DNA of 47,858 nt, taken from the NCBI GenBank assembly GCA_018262235.1, contig JAGTRY010000017.1, forward strand, positions 1 to 47,858, read 5' to 3'. The position numbers were made by a program, and so were the translations under genes. The DNA is from Pseudomonadota bacterium. Lineage in GTDB: Bacteria > Pseudomonadota > Gammaproteobacteria > Burkholderiales > Rhodocyclaceae. Under the pieces are notes generated by a model, which worked only from the letters and a program-made list of their open reading frames with translations, was not told where the DNA came from and did no database searches. Below are positions 8,512 through 16,838 of this stretch, piece after piece. Within the stretch, counting starts at the first letter, position 1. Every line of letters starts with the position of its first letter.

Positions 8512-8540
8512 GCGCTGTCATTCCCGACGAATGACAGCGC
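8512..8540 (+). repeat. Perfect intercistronic stem-loop between ahcY and metF
   Basis: GCGCTGTCATT (8512-8522) and AATGACAGCGC (8530-8540) are perfect 11-base inverted repeats around a 7-base loop. No T-tract follows, so it is more likely an mRNA-stability or partial attenuation element than a full terminator. metF starts 17 bases beyond it. Confidence 0.7.
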
Positions 8541-8557
8541 AGTTTCCGGAGTTGTGA

Positions 8558-9475
8558 ATGATGAGCAGCAAACCCCGTTTCAGCATCGAGTTCTTCCCGC
8601 CTGCCACACCTGAAGGCGTTGAAAAGTTGCGCGGTGTCCGCGATCAGCTCGCAGTACTGAAACCCGAATTTTTTTCCGTCACCTATGGTGCCGGCGGTTC
8701 GACACGCGACCGTACCCTGCAGGTTGTGCGTGAGATCCGTGAAGCCGGGCTGAATGCCGCACCGCACTTGTCGTGCATCGGCGCGACACAAGCCAGCATC
8801 CGTGAACATCTGGCCGAGTTCCGCGAAATCGGCGTCAATCGCATCGTGGCCTTGCGTGGCGATTTGCCGTCTGGCATGGCTGATCCGGGAGAATTCCGCT
8901 ATGCCAATGAGCTGGTCGAGTTCATCCGGAAAGAATCGGGTGATGAGTTCTTCCTCGAAGTTGGCGCCTATCCTGAGGTACATCCCCAGGCACGCAGTTT
9001 CGATACAGACCTCGCCGCCTTTGTGCGCAAGGTTCAGGCTGGCGCCAATTCGGCAATCACACAGTATTTCTACAATGCGGATGCCTATTTCCATTTTGTG
9101 GACGCGGTTCGCAAGGCTGGCCTCGTGATTCCGGTTATACCGGGCATCATGCCGATAGCCAGCTATACCAAACTTGCACGGTTTTCGGAAAGTTGTGGCG
9201 CTGAAATCCCGCAATGGATGCGCCGGAAATTCGAGGGCTTTGGGGATGACACAGACAGCGTGCGTGCGTTTGGGCTGGACGTCGTGACGACGCTGTGCGA
9301 ACGCTTGCTGGCCGGAGGAGCACCAAGCCTGCACTTCTACTCACTCAATCAGGCGGGACTGACGACAGAGCTATGCCGACGTCTGGGTTTTACTGAGCAA
9401 GATGGCGCCATTTCTGGCACCAAGTGCCTTGGCCGTTTTTCAGGCGCGATGTTTGCGCCAGGAAAATGCGGCTAG
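8558..9475 (+). CDS. metF: 5,10-methylenetetrahydrofolate reductase
   Basis: MetF is a flavoprotein that reduces methylenetetrahydrofolate to 5-methyltetrahydrofolate, the methyl donor for methionine synthesis. The 305-residue product has the family's beginning (RFSIEFFPP with the catalytic glutamate), SVTYGAGGSTR, APHLSCIG, ALRGDLP, ITQYFYNAD and PGIMPI, and keeps the C-terminal LHFYSLNQA. Two adjacent ATG codons (8558, 8561) could start it; GGAG lies about 10 bases upstream. It follows ahcY by 55 bases on the same strand, so it is probably covered by the SAH riboswitch transcript, though the hairpin between them may reduce read-through. Confidence 0.93.
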   Translation: MMSSKPRFSIEFFPPATPEGVEKLRGVRDQLAVLKPEFFSVTYGAGGSTRDRTLQVVREIREAGLNAAPHLSCIGATQASIREHLAEFREIGVNRIVALRGDLPSGMADPGEFRYANELVEFIRKESGDEFFLEVGAYPEVHPQARSFDTDLAAFVRKVQAGANSAITQYFYNADAYFHFVDAVRKAGLVIPVIPGIMPIASYTKLARFSESCGAEIPQWMRRKFEGFGDDTDSVRAFGLDVVTTLCERLLAGGAPSLHFYSLNQAGLTTELCRRLGFTEQDGAISGTKCLGRFSGAMFAPGKCG

Positions 9476-9478
9476 TGC

Positions 9479-9508
9479 TTGACGACGTTTATATGATTTC
9501 GCTAGAAT
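9479..9508 (+). promoter_or_regulatory. Probable sigma70 promoter of the tRNA-Lys pair
   Basis: TTGACG (9479-9484) and TAGAAT (9503-9508) are separated by 18 bases and lie about 20 bases upstream of the first tRNA. The -35 element overlaps the sequence just after the metF stop codon. Confidence 0.65.
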
Positions 9509-9527
9509 GCGTGGCTTCGCTTCTGGA

Positions 9528-9603
9528 GGGTCGTTAGCTCAGTTGGTAGAGCAGCGGACTTTTAATCCGTTGGTCGCAGGTTCGAATCCCGCACGGCCTA
9601 CCA
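9528..9603 (+). tRNA. tRNA-Lys (anticodon UUU)
   Basis: The 76-base gene folds as a cloverleaf: acceptor GGGTCGT with ACGGCCT, D arm GCTCAGTTGGTAGAGC, anticodon loop CTTTTAA giving UUU, T arm GCAGGTTCGAATCCCGC and an encoded CCA. It is the first of two lysine tRNAs. Confidence 0.95.
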
Positions 9604-9629
9604 CCGGAAAACGAAGCGGAACAGATTTT

Positions 9630-9705
<76 letters not shown>

Positions 9706-9715
9706 AAATTCCTAG

Positions 9716-9742
9716 AAAGCCCAGTCTTCGGACTGGGCTTTT
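9716..9742 (+). terminator. Rho-independent terminator after the tRNA-Lys pair
   Basis: AAAGCCCAGTC (9716-9726), a TTCG tetraloop and GACTGGGCTTT (9731-9741) form a perfect stem followed by a T-rich tail. It also faces the convergent zapD gene, for which the A-rich left arm could serve as the tail. Confidence 0.9.
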
Positions 9743-9784
9743 TGTTTTCTGGCCGCGGTTTGACCAGAGATTTTTCGATGAGGT

Positions 9785-10540
9785 TTACAAACTGCAGAAG
9801 GTCAGTTCAAACGGAATGTCGGTTTCTGCCTGACGCGGGCGTGAGGCGACATCAGGTGCTACGAAACGGATATTGAACGCATATTTGTTGGCGCTGATTT
9901 CCGGAAGCGCGCAAATTTCTCGTTCAAGGCGCACACGGACTAATTGCGCGTGGCGACCGGACATCATGATTTGGTAACTGCCGCGTTTGGCAAGCTGTTC
10001 TTCCGAACGGCCGCTTTCCCGCAGCAGACGAAGGATGATGGTCAGTCCGTCGCGAATCGGAAGCATGGGGTTGAGCCAGCCTTGAATGTCCCGGCGGCGT
10101 TTGTCCGCATCGCGGTTGAGCCAGTAGTGGTACGAGGGCAGATCAAACTCGCAGACTCCCCCTGGAATGGCTGTGCGTGATCGAATGGCCATGAGCCATT
10201 CTGATTCGCGCAGGTACTGACCGATTCGTCCTGCCATGGCAAGCAGCGCACTGCTGGATTGCTCAATCTCGTACAGTGCGCCGGAGAGTGCTTCTTCAGA
10301 AATCTGGGGGTTGTCGCGAAAGGCCAGGAGAATCTGACGTTGCCGTTCGAGTTCTTGTACCAGGTCGACTTTGAGATCGGCACGGCCGGCAACATCAAGG
10401 ATTTCAAAGAGAGCGAGCAGTGCGGTGTGATGCTCGTAGGCTCCGTTTGCCAGCGAGAAATGCAGGACTTTGTCGAACAAATCTTCCAGGCGCAGCAGTG
10501 TGCGGATGCGTTCGCTCAGAGGATATTCGTAGGTAATCAC
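9785..10540 (-). CDS. zapD: Cell division protein ZapD (DUF1342)
   Basis: ZapD binds and bundles FtsZ filaments and helps keep the Z-ring coherent. The 251-residue product matches the family in length and sequence: YEYPLSERIRTLLRLEDLF at the N-terminus, ANGAYEHHTALLALFEILD, DLPSYHYWLN and the ending VPFELTFC-like DIPFELTFCSL. The start is a GTG at 10540; no strong ribosome binding site is seen. It is the last gene of the minus-strand run birA-coaX-SPOR-coaE-zapD and lies 66 bases after coaE. The coaE-zapD pairing is widespread in beta- and gammaproteobacteria, where pilus genes often precede it; here they do not. Confidence 0.9.
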   Translation of the reverse strand: MITYEYPLSERIRTLLRLEDLFDKVLHFSLANGAYEHHTALLALFEILDVAGRADLKVDLVQELERQRQILLAFRDNPQISEEALSGALYEIEQSSSALLAMAGRIGQYLRESEWLMAIRSRTAIPGGVCEFDLPSYHYWLNRDADKRRRDIQGWLNPMLPIRDGLTIILRLLRESGRSEEQLAKRGSYQIMMSGRHAQLVRVRLEREICALPEISANKYAFNIRFVAPDVASRPRQAETDIPFELTFCSL

Positions 10541-10606
10541 CGCAATTCGCTGTTCTAGTCTTGATGTTTGTGCGTATTTGGGCCGGAATGCTGCCGCATC
10601 ATAACA

Positions 10607-11260
10607 TCAAGATTTGCTGAATGGCTTTGCCGATTCAAGGAGATAGTGCTGATGCAGTGCGTCAATGCGGGTGTGCAGCGCTGACAAGCTTCCCGTATTG
10701 TCGATGACTTCGGTGGCTGCCGCCAGGCGCTGGGCCCGACTGATTTGTGCGGCGATGATCTGATGCGCTTCTGTTGCGGTGAGCGCACTGCGGGCCATCA
10801 CGCGTTTGACTTGCAGCTCGGGGGGGCAATCTACGACCAGGATACGGTCGCAGCGTGCGCGCCATGCTTCCGATTCGAGTAGCAAGGGTACAACGAGCAT
10901 GGCATAAGGCGAGTCTGCACGTTCGAGTTGTGCAACACATTCGCTGCGGATCATCGGGTGCAGGATGGCTTCAAGGCGCTGGCGGGCGCCAGGGTCTGAA
11001 AACACAAGGCGCCGCATCGCGACGCGGTCCAAGGCTCCGTTTGCCTGCTGCATGGTGGTGCCAAAAGTGGTCACGATGGCAGGCATCGCTGAACCACCGG
11101 GGGCTGTGAGTGCGTGCGAGATCTCGTCTGCGTCGATGATGCGGATGCCGTGGGCGGCAAAACCTTGAGCCACCGTCGTTTTGCCGCTACCTATTCCGCC
11201 GGTCAATCCTACTGTGAAGATGTGGGAGCGCGGAGTTTCAGTTTGGCGCACAGGCATCAC
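10607..11260 (-). CDS. coaE: Dephospho-CoA kinase
   Basis: CoaE phosphorylates dephospho-CoA, the last step of coenzyme A synthesis. Residues 17-30 (TVGLTGGIGSGKTT) contain the Walker A P-loop, and the family sequences DADEISHALT, HPMIRSE, VVPLLLESEAW and DRILVVDCP follow in order. The protein is 217 residues if started at 11260, slightly longer than usual; the adjacent ATG at 11257 is equally possible. Either start overlaps the end of the upstream SPOR gene by about 20 bases, suggesting coupled translation. Confidence 0.92.
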   Translation of the reverse strand: MMPVRQTETPRSHIFTVGLTGGIGSGKTTVAQGFAAHGIRIIDADEISHALTAPGGSAMPAIVTTFGTTMQQANGALDRVAMRRLVFSDPGARQRLEAILHPMIRSECVAQLERADSPYAMLVVPLLLESEAWRARCDRILVVDCPPELQVKRVMARSALTATEAHQIIAAQISRAQRLAAATEVIDNTGSLSALHTRIDALHQHYLLESAKPFSKS

Positions 11261-11951
11261 GCTCTGCGTCCTTGCGGGCGGTCAGAAACTCTTTGAGCAA
11301 GGCCTCCAGCGGTTCGGTACGCCCGGTTATTTCGGCGCGCGCGCCATTTCCGGTGTTGTCGCGGACGGTTATGCGGGCAGTTTTAATGTTTTTCTTCTTG
11401 AGTTGCTCAATAAGGCGGTTTGCGGCTTCTTCACTATGGAACAGACCCAAGGAAATTGCGTATTGGTTGGGGCCACTGTCACGAACGATGATGTAATCCT
11501 CGATGCCTGCCTTGGTAAGGTCTTCACCGCGCCTGCTTGCGGCTTCCTTGCCACCGTTTGGCGGGATATTGACCCAATAAGAGGTTGGTGAAACGCCGCT
11601 GATGCGAACAGCAAGTCCTCCGTCCTGGCGTGCGGCCTGTTCCGAAATTTGCTGCGTACCTTCCCGGGTGAGGTTGCGCACGGCCACACAGACCACATTG
11701 TTCGGGTCAGAAGCTGCTGCGACAGGTTCTGTGGCAGGTGACGACGTGATCGCACTGGCCGGTGGCGTCGGTTTGGCGGGGTCTGCGCCAAGGGGCTGGA
11801 TTTTTTCCGGGGTGAGCTGATGGTTGAGGCGATCCGCTTCGCCACTGGGCGTCCAGGGTAGCTGGATGCCGAGCAAAGGCAAGGCCGAGAGAATCGCGAG
11901 AACGATATTGGCCGCCAGTAGCAGGTAAAAGAAGGGGCGCAGAGTCTTCAT
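11238..11951 (-). CDS. Membrane-anchored SPOR-domain protein
   Basis: The 237-residue protein begins with one transmembrane helix (about residues 6-28, FFYLLLAANIVLAILSALPL), continues with a proline/alanine-rich linker (about 55-85) and ends in a SPOR-type domain (about 110-205, including YWVNIPPNGGKEAA and YAISLGLFHSEEAANR). SPOR domains bind glycan strands lacking stem peptides at the septum, so a periplasmic cell-division role is likely. Its location between coaX and coaE, with zapD downstream, fits. The specific function is unknown and it is not FtsN by any clear signature. Confidence 0.8.
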   Translation of the reverse strand: MKTLRPFFYLLLAANIVLAILSALPLLGIQLPWTPSGEADRLNHQLTPEKIQPLGADPAKPTPPASAITSSPATEPVAAASDPNNVVCVAVRNLTREGTQQISEQAARQDGGLAVRISGVSPTSYWVNIPPNGGKEAASRRGEDLTKAGIEDYIIVRDSGPNQYAISLGLFHSEEAANRLIEQLKKKNIKTARITVRDNTGNGARAEITGRTEPLEALLKEFLTARKDAERDACAPN

Positions 11952-11997
11952 AGGGGCTGATTATCCTGCGACGACGCATTGGCTCCAATACTCCTCA

Positions 11998-12750
11998 TCA
12001 GGATTTCGGACCCATCGGCGGATTTGTTTTGGAATCGGTGGCGATGGCGAGCAGACCGTCCATGACCAACCAGGGATGCAGTCGGGCACGGGCATCGAGA
12101 TGGGGGGCGAGCGTTTCAGCGAACCCACCGGCTAGCAGGATCGGGCTCGCTGTTGGCAATTGTGCGGCAATACGTTCAATGGCGCCGAGCTGGGCATGCA
12201 GGCAACCTGCGCGGATGGCGCTTTGGGTCTCGACCGGGATTTGGCGCAGGGTTTCGGGAGGCAATCCACCTTGGGCCCGGGGCAATGCTGCTGTCCGGGT
12301 AGACAGCGCTTCCAGCATCAGGCCGAAGCCCGGCAGGATGCAGCCGCCCGCAAAGCACCCCGGGGCGCGGATGACATCCACCGTGGTTGCTGTGCCGGCG
12401 CATACGACCACGCAATCAGACTGGATGTGCTGCCAGGCACCAATGGCGGCGGCCCAGCGATCTGCGCCAAGCTGTGCAGGATCGGTGTAGCCGCAGTGCA
12501 GGCCGCAACGGCTCTTGCTGCCCTGCAGCCACTCGATGGGAGCCTCAAGGCCGGCCAGGTTGTGCTGCAACTGTTCGGCCATCCGTGGGCCTGCCACGTT
12601 GGCAATGACAATGCGGGAGGGCAGGAAGCCGGGGGGCAGTTCTTCGCGGAGTTGTCCGAGGTCCGTCACGGCGGTGCGCAGCACCCAGTCCTGCCCATCG
12701 TGACAGGCAAGTTTGAGGCGGGAGTTGCCGGCGTCAATGAGCAGATACAT
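11998..12750 (-). CDS. coaX: Type III pantothenate kinase
   Basis: CoaX phosphorylates pantothenate, the first committed step of coenzyme A synthesis. The frame is open well upstream, but the protein proper begins at the ATG at 12750 (MYLLIDAGNSRLKLA), where DAGNS is the N-terminal phosphate loop of this acetate-kinase-fold family. LGADRW (residues 94-99) and CAGTATTVDVI (117-127) are the other signature segments. At 250 residues it is the normal size. It starts five bases after the birA stop, so the two are translationally close, as in many betaproteobacteria. Confidence 0.93.
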   Translation of the reverse strand: MYLLIDAGNSRLKLACHDGQDWVLRTAVTDLGQLREELPPGFLPSRIVIANVAGPRMAEQLQHNLAGLEAPIEWLQGSKSRCGLHCGYTDPAQLGADRWAAAIGAWQHIQSDCVVVCAGTATTVDVIRAPGCFAGGCILPGFGLMLEALSTRTAALPRAQGGLPPETLRQIPVETQSAIRAGCLHAQLGAIERIAAQLPTASPILLAGGFAETLAPHLDARARLHPWLVMDGLLAIATDSKTNPPMGPKS

Positions 12751-12755
12751 GAAAT

Positions 12756-13559
12756 TCAGACAGGGAGTGGGATGAGGCTGACGTCGCCGCTGGTAATCAA
12801 AAGGTGAGCACCATTTCCCGTGTGCAGGATCAGCGAGCCGTCCGCTCCAATATCCCCGCAAACGCCTTGATGCTCGCCACTTTCCGAGCTGATGCGTACG
12901 GGGCGGCCCCGCAAGGCATTGCGCGTGCACCATGCTTCGCGCAGGGCACCGAATCCGTCGCGGCTGAAGGTGTCGAGCGTGCTCGCCATTTGCTGCAGTA
13001 TCGCTCCAAGAATGACCTCGCGAGGAAGGGAAAGCTCCGTTTCACTCAGGGCGGCACTGTTTTGTCCAAGCTGGGCTTGCCAGTCCGTGTCGTGTTGCAG
13101 GTTGAGGCCGATACCGATAATCAGCCCTAGACCGTCGCTATCAAAGGCCACCTCAATCAGTACGCCCCCCAGTTTTCTGCTGTTCAGCCAGATGTCATTG
13201 GGCCATTTGAGCGCGACACCGCGAATGCCCAGACCTTCCAGTGCCTGGGCAATGGCAAGGCCTATCGTCAGGCTCAGCCCCGAACTCCGGACAGCGGGCG
13301 GCAGACGCCAGAGCACCGAGAAGGTCAGGCTGCAGCCCGGTGAAGACAGCCAGCTCCGGCCACGCCGGCCACGCCCGGTCGTCTGGTGATTGGCGACCAG
13401 CACACTGCCTGAAGGTGCCCCACGCGTGGCACGCTCCAACAAAAGGGTGTTGGTGGAACTGCATTCGGCCAGCCAGTCCACGTCAAAGCGTGTGCGGGCT
13501 GGCCCCAGGTGCAGCAACAGCAGTGGGTAATTCAATCCATCATGCGAAGAATCTGGCAT
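12756..13559 (-). CDS. birA: Biotin--[acetyl-CoA-carboxylase] ligase, monofunctional
   Basis: The enzyme activates biotin as biotinyl-AMP and attaches it to the carboxyl carrier protein. Catalytic motifs are clear: SSTNTLL, TGRGRRGRSWLSSPG (the GRGRXG adenylate loop, about residues 62-76) and KWPNDIW with the following KLGGVLIE. The 267-residue protein starts about 25 residues before the catalytic domain and lacks the N-terminal winged helix of E. coli BirA, so it cannot act as the biotin-operon repressor. This class I architecture is normal in many bacteria, not a truncation. It is the first gene of its operon. Confidence 0.92.
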   Translation of the reverse strand: MPDSSHDGLNYPLLLLHLGPARTRFDVDWLAECSSTNTLLLERATRGAPSGSVLVANHQTTGRGRRGRSWLSSPGCSLTFSVLWRLPPAVRSSGLSLTIGLAIAQALEGLGIRGVALKWPNDIWLNSRKLGGVLIEVAFDSDGLGLIIGIGLNLQHDTDWQAQLGQNSAALSETELSLPREVILGAILQQMASTLDTFSRDGFGALREAWCTRNALRGRPVRISSESGEHQGVCGDIGADGSLILHTGNGAHLLITSGDVSLIPLPV

Positions 13560-13605
13560 GGTGAGCGCGAGGGAAAGCCAGCAAAGGCTGGCAGTCTAGC
13601 GCGAA

Positions 13606-15021
13606 TTACTCTTCACTGCGTCCGGCGTCGATGGCCAGTTCCTGGATCTTGCGCGTGATCGTATTGCGGCCTATCCCGAGTAACTGGGCGGCTTCAACAC
13701 GACGTCCCCCGGTTGCTGCCAGGGCACGCAGGATCAGATTCTTTTCGAATTCCTTGCTGAGGCGGTCAAACACCTCGCCGGGAGCCGAGTGGATCAGGCG
13801 ATCCGCTTCGGCATTCAAGGCACTGACCCAATCGTTTCCGGCGGCGCTTGTGGTGCTGGCAACGGCTTCGCGCATATCGGCAGGCAGGTCCGCTTCGTCA
13901 ACCGTCTGGCCTGGTGCCATAACAGTCAGCCAGTGGCAGATGTTTTCAAGCTGGCGCACGTTGCCCGGGAAGTCGAAACTCTGCAAACGGTGCAAGGCTG
14001 CTTCGGAGAGTCGTTTGGTTTCCACGCCCAGTTCCTGGGCACTATGAACCAGGAAATGTTTGGCCAGGATCGGCACATCTTCACGGCGCTCGCGTAGCGG
14101 CGGCAGGCGCAGGCGGATCACGTTGAGACGGTGGAACAAGTCTTCGCGGAACAGCCCGTCGCGAACACGTTGCTCCAGATTCTGGTGGGTGGCGGCAATC
14201 ACGCGCACATTGGCCTTGACCGGCGTGTGCCCCCCGACGCGATAGAAATGCCCATCAGAGAGTACGCGTAGCAGACGGGTTTGCAACTCGGACGGCATAT
14301 CGCCGATTTCGTCGAGGAACAAAGTGCCGTTTTCGGCTTGCTCGAAGCGTCCGCGGCGTTGGGAAGCGGCACCGGTAAAGGCCCCGCGTTCATGACCGAA
14401 GAGTTCGGATTCGAGCAGGTCGCGCGGAATCGCAGCCGTGTTGATCGCAACAAAAGGACCGTCCTTGCGGGGGCTGTGGCGGTGCAGGGCACGTGCGACC
14501 AGTTCTTTGCCGGTGCCGGATTCGCCATTGATCATGACCGTCGCAGAAGACTGCGACAGGCGGCCAATGGCACGAAAGACTTCCTGCATCGAGGCGGCTT
14601 GACCCAGAATCTCCGGAACAGTTGCTTCCGACTCGTCCGCTCCAATCTGGTGCGTGCTTTCTTTGAGGGCGCGCTGCAACAGATCAAGCGCCTGATCCAC
14701 GTCAAACGGCTTGGGTAGATACTCGAAAGCGCCGCCCTGAAAGGCCGAGACGGCACTATCCAGATCGGAATAGGCCGTCATGATGATGACGGGCAGGTTG
14801 GGATGTTTTTCCTTGACGCGCTGCAAGAGCACCAGGCCGGAGTCGCCAGGCATGTGGATGTCCGAGATCAGGACTTGGGGGGGCGCCCCGTTTGCATCCA
14901 GGATGGACAAGGCTTCCGAAGCCGAGGAGAAACTGCGGAAAGCGATATTTTCGCGGGCTAGCGCTTTTTCCAGCACCCAGCGGATCGATCGGTCGTCATC
15001 AACAATCCAGACAGGATTCAT
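13606..15021 (-). CDS. ntrC: Nitrogen regulator NtrC (sigma54 activator)
   Basis: NtrC is the response regulator that activates sigma54 promoters under nitrogen limitation. The 471-residue protein has a receiver with D8-D10 and phospho-acceptor D54 ([12 protein letters not shown]), a central AAA+ domain with Walker A GESGTGKE (166-173) and the sigma54-contact loop GAFTGA (213-218), and a C-terminal Fis-type helix-turn-helix ([19 protein letters not shown]). The gene follows ntrB by 45 bases. Its likely target, glnA, lies 3 kb upstream on the same strand with a sigma54 promoter and an NtrC-like site. A weak stem-loop (13577-13592) follows the stop. Confidence 0.94.
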   Translation of the reverse strand: MNPVWIVDDDRSIRWVLEKALARENIAFRSFSSASEALSILDANGAPPQVLISDIHMPGDSGLVLLQRVKEKHPNLPVIIMTAYSDLDSAVSAFQGGAFEYLPKPFDVDQALDLLQRALKESTHQIGADESEATVPEILGQAASMQEVFRAIGRLSQSSATVMINGESGTGKELVARALHRHSPRKDGPFVAINTAAIPRDLLESELFGHERGAFTGAASQRRGRFEQAENGTLFLDEIGDMPSELQTRLLRVLSDGHFYRVGGHTPVKANVRVIAATHQNLEQRVRDGLFREDLFHRLNVIRLRLPPLRERREDVPILAKHFLVHSAQELGVETKRLSEAALHRLQSFDFPGNVRQLENICHWLTVMAPGQTVDEADLPADMREAVASTTSAAGNDWVSALNAEADRLIHSAPGEVFDRLSKEFEKNLILRALAATGGRRVEAAQLLGIGRNTITRKIQELAIDAGRSEE

Positions 15022-15066
15022 GTTCTGGTAGTCCGTGTTCTGTTACGAGGGGCACTTCACGCCTGA

Positions 15067-16143
15067 TTACGATTGAGTGATCGGCAAAAGGATCGTGAAG
15101 CAGGTGCGGCCGGGTTCGCTTTCCAGATCGATGGTGCCCTGGTGCTGTTCTACAAAGCTTTGAGCGATGGATAACCCCAAGCCCGTGCCACCTTCGCGTC
15201 CCGAAACTAGCGGGTAGAAAATGGTGTCACGGATATCCGGAGGGATGCCCGGTCCGTTGTCGATTACTCGCAATTCCAATGCCAGTTTGTGGCGGCGCTT
15301 GGATAGAGTGACCTGACGGGCAGCTCGGGTCCGCAAAGTGATGCTGCCTTGTCCTTGCAATGCCTGTGCTGCATTGCGTGAGATGTTCAAAACAGCCTGG
15401 ATCAGTTGCTCGCGGTCGGCGGTCAGGTGCGGCAAGCTCACGTCATAGTCGCGGCGAACCGTGATGTTCGGGAATTCCGCCTGGATCAGCCTGAGGACAC
15501 GTTCCAGGACGTCATGCACATTGACGATGGTCGGATGCATCATGCGATGCGAATTGAGCAGGCGGTTCATGAGATCCTGCAAACGATCCACTTCAGCAAT
15601 GATGACCTGGGTGTATTCGCGCCACTGTGGATCATCCAGCTCGCGTTCGAGTAATTGGGCAGAGCCGCGGATGCCGCCCAAAGGATTCTTGATTTCGTGG
15701 GCGAGGTTGCGGACTAGTTCGCGGTTGGCTTGCTGCTGTTCGGCCAGTCTCTCTTCGCGGGCGACTTTCAACTGGGCATCCAGTGGGCGGAACTCGAGGA
15801 GTAGGCGAGCTGGCGGCAGATCCACAGGGGAGGCCGTGCAATCCAGGTGCAGTGCGGGTTGGTTGGGGCGCTTGATGGCCAGGTTCTGGCCGGTGTGGCT
15901 CCAGTTGTTGGCCAGTGCGTTATCCAGAGCGGACCACAACCCGGGCAGGTCGCCCAGTAAAGCGGACAGGTGATGCCCGAGGCATTGCCGGCTGCTGGTT
16001 GCAAACAGGTGTTCGGCAGAGGGATTAACGTAGCATACCGAGCGATCTGCGCTCACCATCACCACGGCAGAAGACAATAATTCAAGACCTGCCGTAGAAG
16101 CTGACAGGGTTTGTTCTGAAGAATTCAGGCTTGGAGGGCTCAT
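15067..16143 (-). CDS. ntrB: Nitrogen sensor kinase NtrB
   Basis: NtrB phosphorylates NtrC when PII signalling indicates nitrogen shortage and dephosphorylates it otherwise. The 358-residue cytoplasmic protein has a PAS domain (about residues 15-120), a dimerisation helix with the phospho-accepting H149 (VRNLAHEIKNPLGG), an N-box with N257 (NISRNAAQAL), and ATP lid motifs DNGPGI (295-300) and GGTGLGLS (318-325). No membrane segment is present, as expected. It precedes ntrC on the same strand. Confidence 0.93.
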   Translation of the reverse strand: MSPPSLNSSEQTLSASTAGLELLSSAVVMVSADRSVCYVNPSAEHLFATSSRQCLGHHLSALLGDLPGLWSALDNALANNWSHTGQNLAIKRPNQPALHLDCTASPVDLPPARLLLEFRPLDAQLKVAREERLAEQQQANRELVRNLAHEIKNPLGGIRGSAQLLERELDDPQWREYTQVIIAEVDRLQDLMNRLLNSHRMMHPTIVNVHDVLERVLRLIQAEFPNITVRRDYDVSLPHLTADREQLIQAVLNISRNAAQALQGQGSITLRTRAARQVTLSKRRHKLALELRVIDNGPGIPPDIRDTIFYPLVSGREGGTGLGLSIAQSFVEQHQGTIDLESEPGRTCFTILLPITQS

Positions 16144-16186
16144 AAGGAAAATACACTAGCAAGAAGCACGCCGCGGCAATCCAGAT

Positions 16187-16663
16187 TCATTTCAGCTTCG
16201 CGATTTCCTTGTTCAAGGCTTCTACGTTGCGTTCGTGAAGTGTCACCTTGTCTTTATAGCCTTGAATGCGATCCAGATATTTCTGGTAGTTCTTTTCGTC
16301 ACCGAGGCGGGTGGCTTCCTGTTCCGCCAGTTCCTTTCTGGCTGCCGCCAAGGCTTTGGTTTCTGTCTCCAGTTCTGTTTCCAGGATTTTGCGGCGATCG
16401 GTGTCACGATTCTTCTGGGTGTCGCTATCGACCTTCGGAAAGCCTGCGGGAGAAGGCGCGGTAGCCTTTTTCGGGGCAAGGGGGGCTGCTGAATTGACAG
16501 GTTGGTCCTTGGTCATCAGGGAACAACTTCTTTGGCCCGCTGCAGGCTTGTCGTTGGTGTAGGTGATGTGGCCCGAGTCGTCCACACACTTGTAGATATC
16601 TGCCTGAGCGGTAGGTGCCAGCAGACAGGTCAGCAGGCAGGCGAGGCGAAGATTCCGTTTCAT
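16187..16663 (-). CDS. Secreted DUF4124-domain protein with coiled coil
   Basis: The 158-residue product has a Sec signal peptide (residues 1-20, ending APTAQA) followed by a short DUF4124 domain (about 21-50: DIYKCVDDSGHITYTNDKP and the conserved later cysteine). A charged helical region from about 75 to the end looks like a coiled coil. The frame is open to 16714; I chose the ATG at 16663 because the signal peptide begins there and TGGA lies about 7 bases upstream. The function of DUF4124 proteins is unknown, but they are common next to nitrogen-regulation genes in betaproteobacteria. It sits between glnA and ntrB and may be transcribed with ntrBC. Confidence 0.8.
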   Translation of the reverse strand: MKRNLRLACLLTCLLAPTAQADIYKCVDDSGHITYTNDKPAAGQRSCSLMTKDQPVNSAAPLAPKKATAPSPAGFPKVDSDTQKNRDTDRRKILETELETETKALAAARKELAEQEATRLGDEKNYQKYLDRIQGYKDKVTLHERNVEALNKEIAKLK

Positions 16664-16768
16664 GGGCATGTCCAGAAGATTGATGCTGCCGAGAGTGTAA
16701 GCGCCCTGACACAAAAAACAATGAATGCTCCGATCAGCGCTGTGTCGGCGCAGTCGTAGGCTGGATGA

Positions 16769-16798
16769 AAAAAGGGACAGGCAAGCCCGTCCCTTTTT
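16769..16798 (-). terminator. Terminator after glnA
   Basis: AAAAAGGGAC (16769-16778) and GTCCCTTTTT (16789-16798) form a 10-base stem with a 10-base loop. Read on the minus strand, it is followed by a run of T. It separates glnA from the DUF4124/ntrBC group, implying that ntrBC have their own promoter. Confidence 0.88.
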
Positions 16799-16838
16799 AC
16801 TTTGCGCGCGAGGCCAAGGCCTCGATGCGCAAGGCCAA

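Noticed and set aside
12756-13559. BirA as a truncated protein lacking its DNA-binding domain
   Set aside because: The start region is compact and the catalytic domain complete; monofunctional BirA is common in betaproteobacteria, so this is not a degraded gene.
13577-13592. GCCAGC-AAAG-GCTGGC as the ntrC terminator
   Set aside because: The stem has only six pairs and the following T-run is very short, so it was mentioned only as a weak stem-loop.
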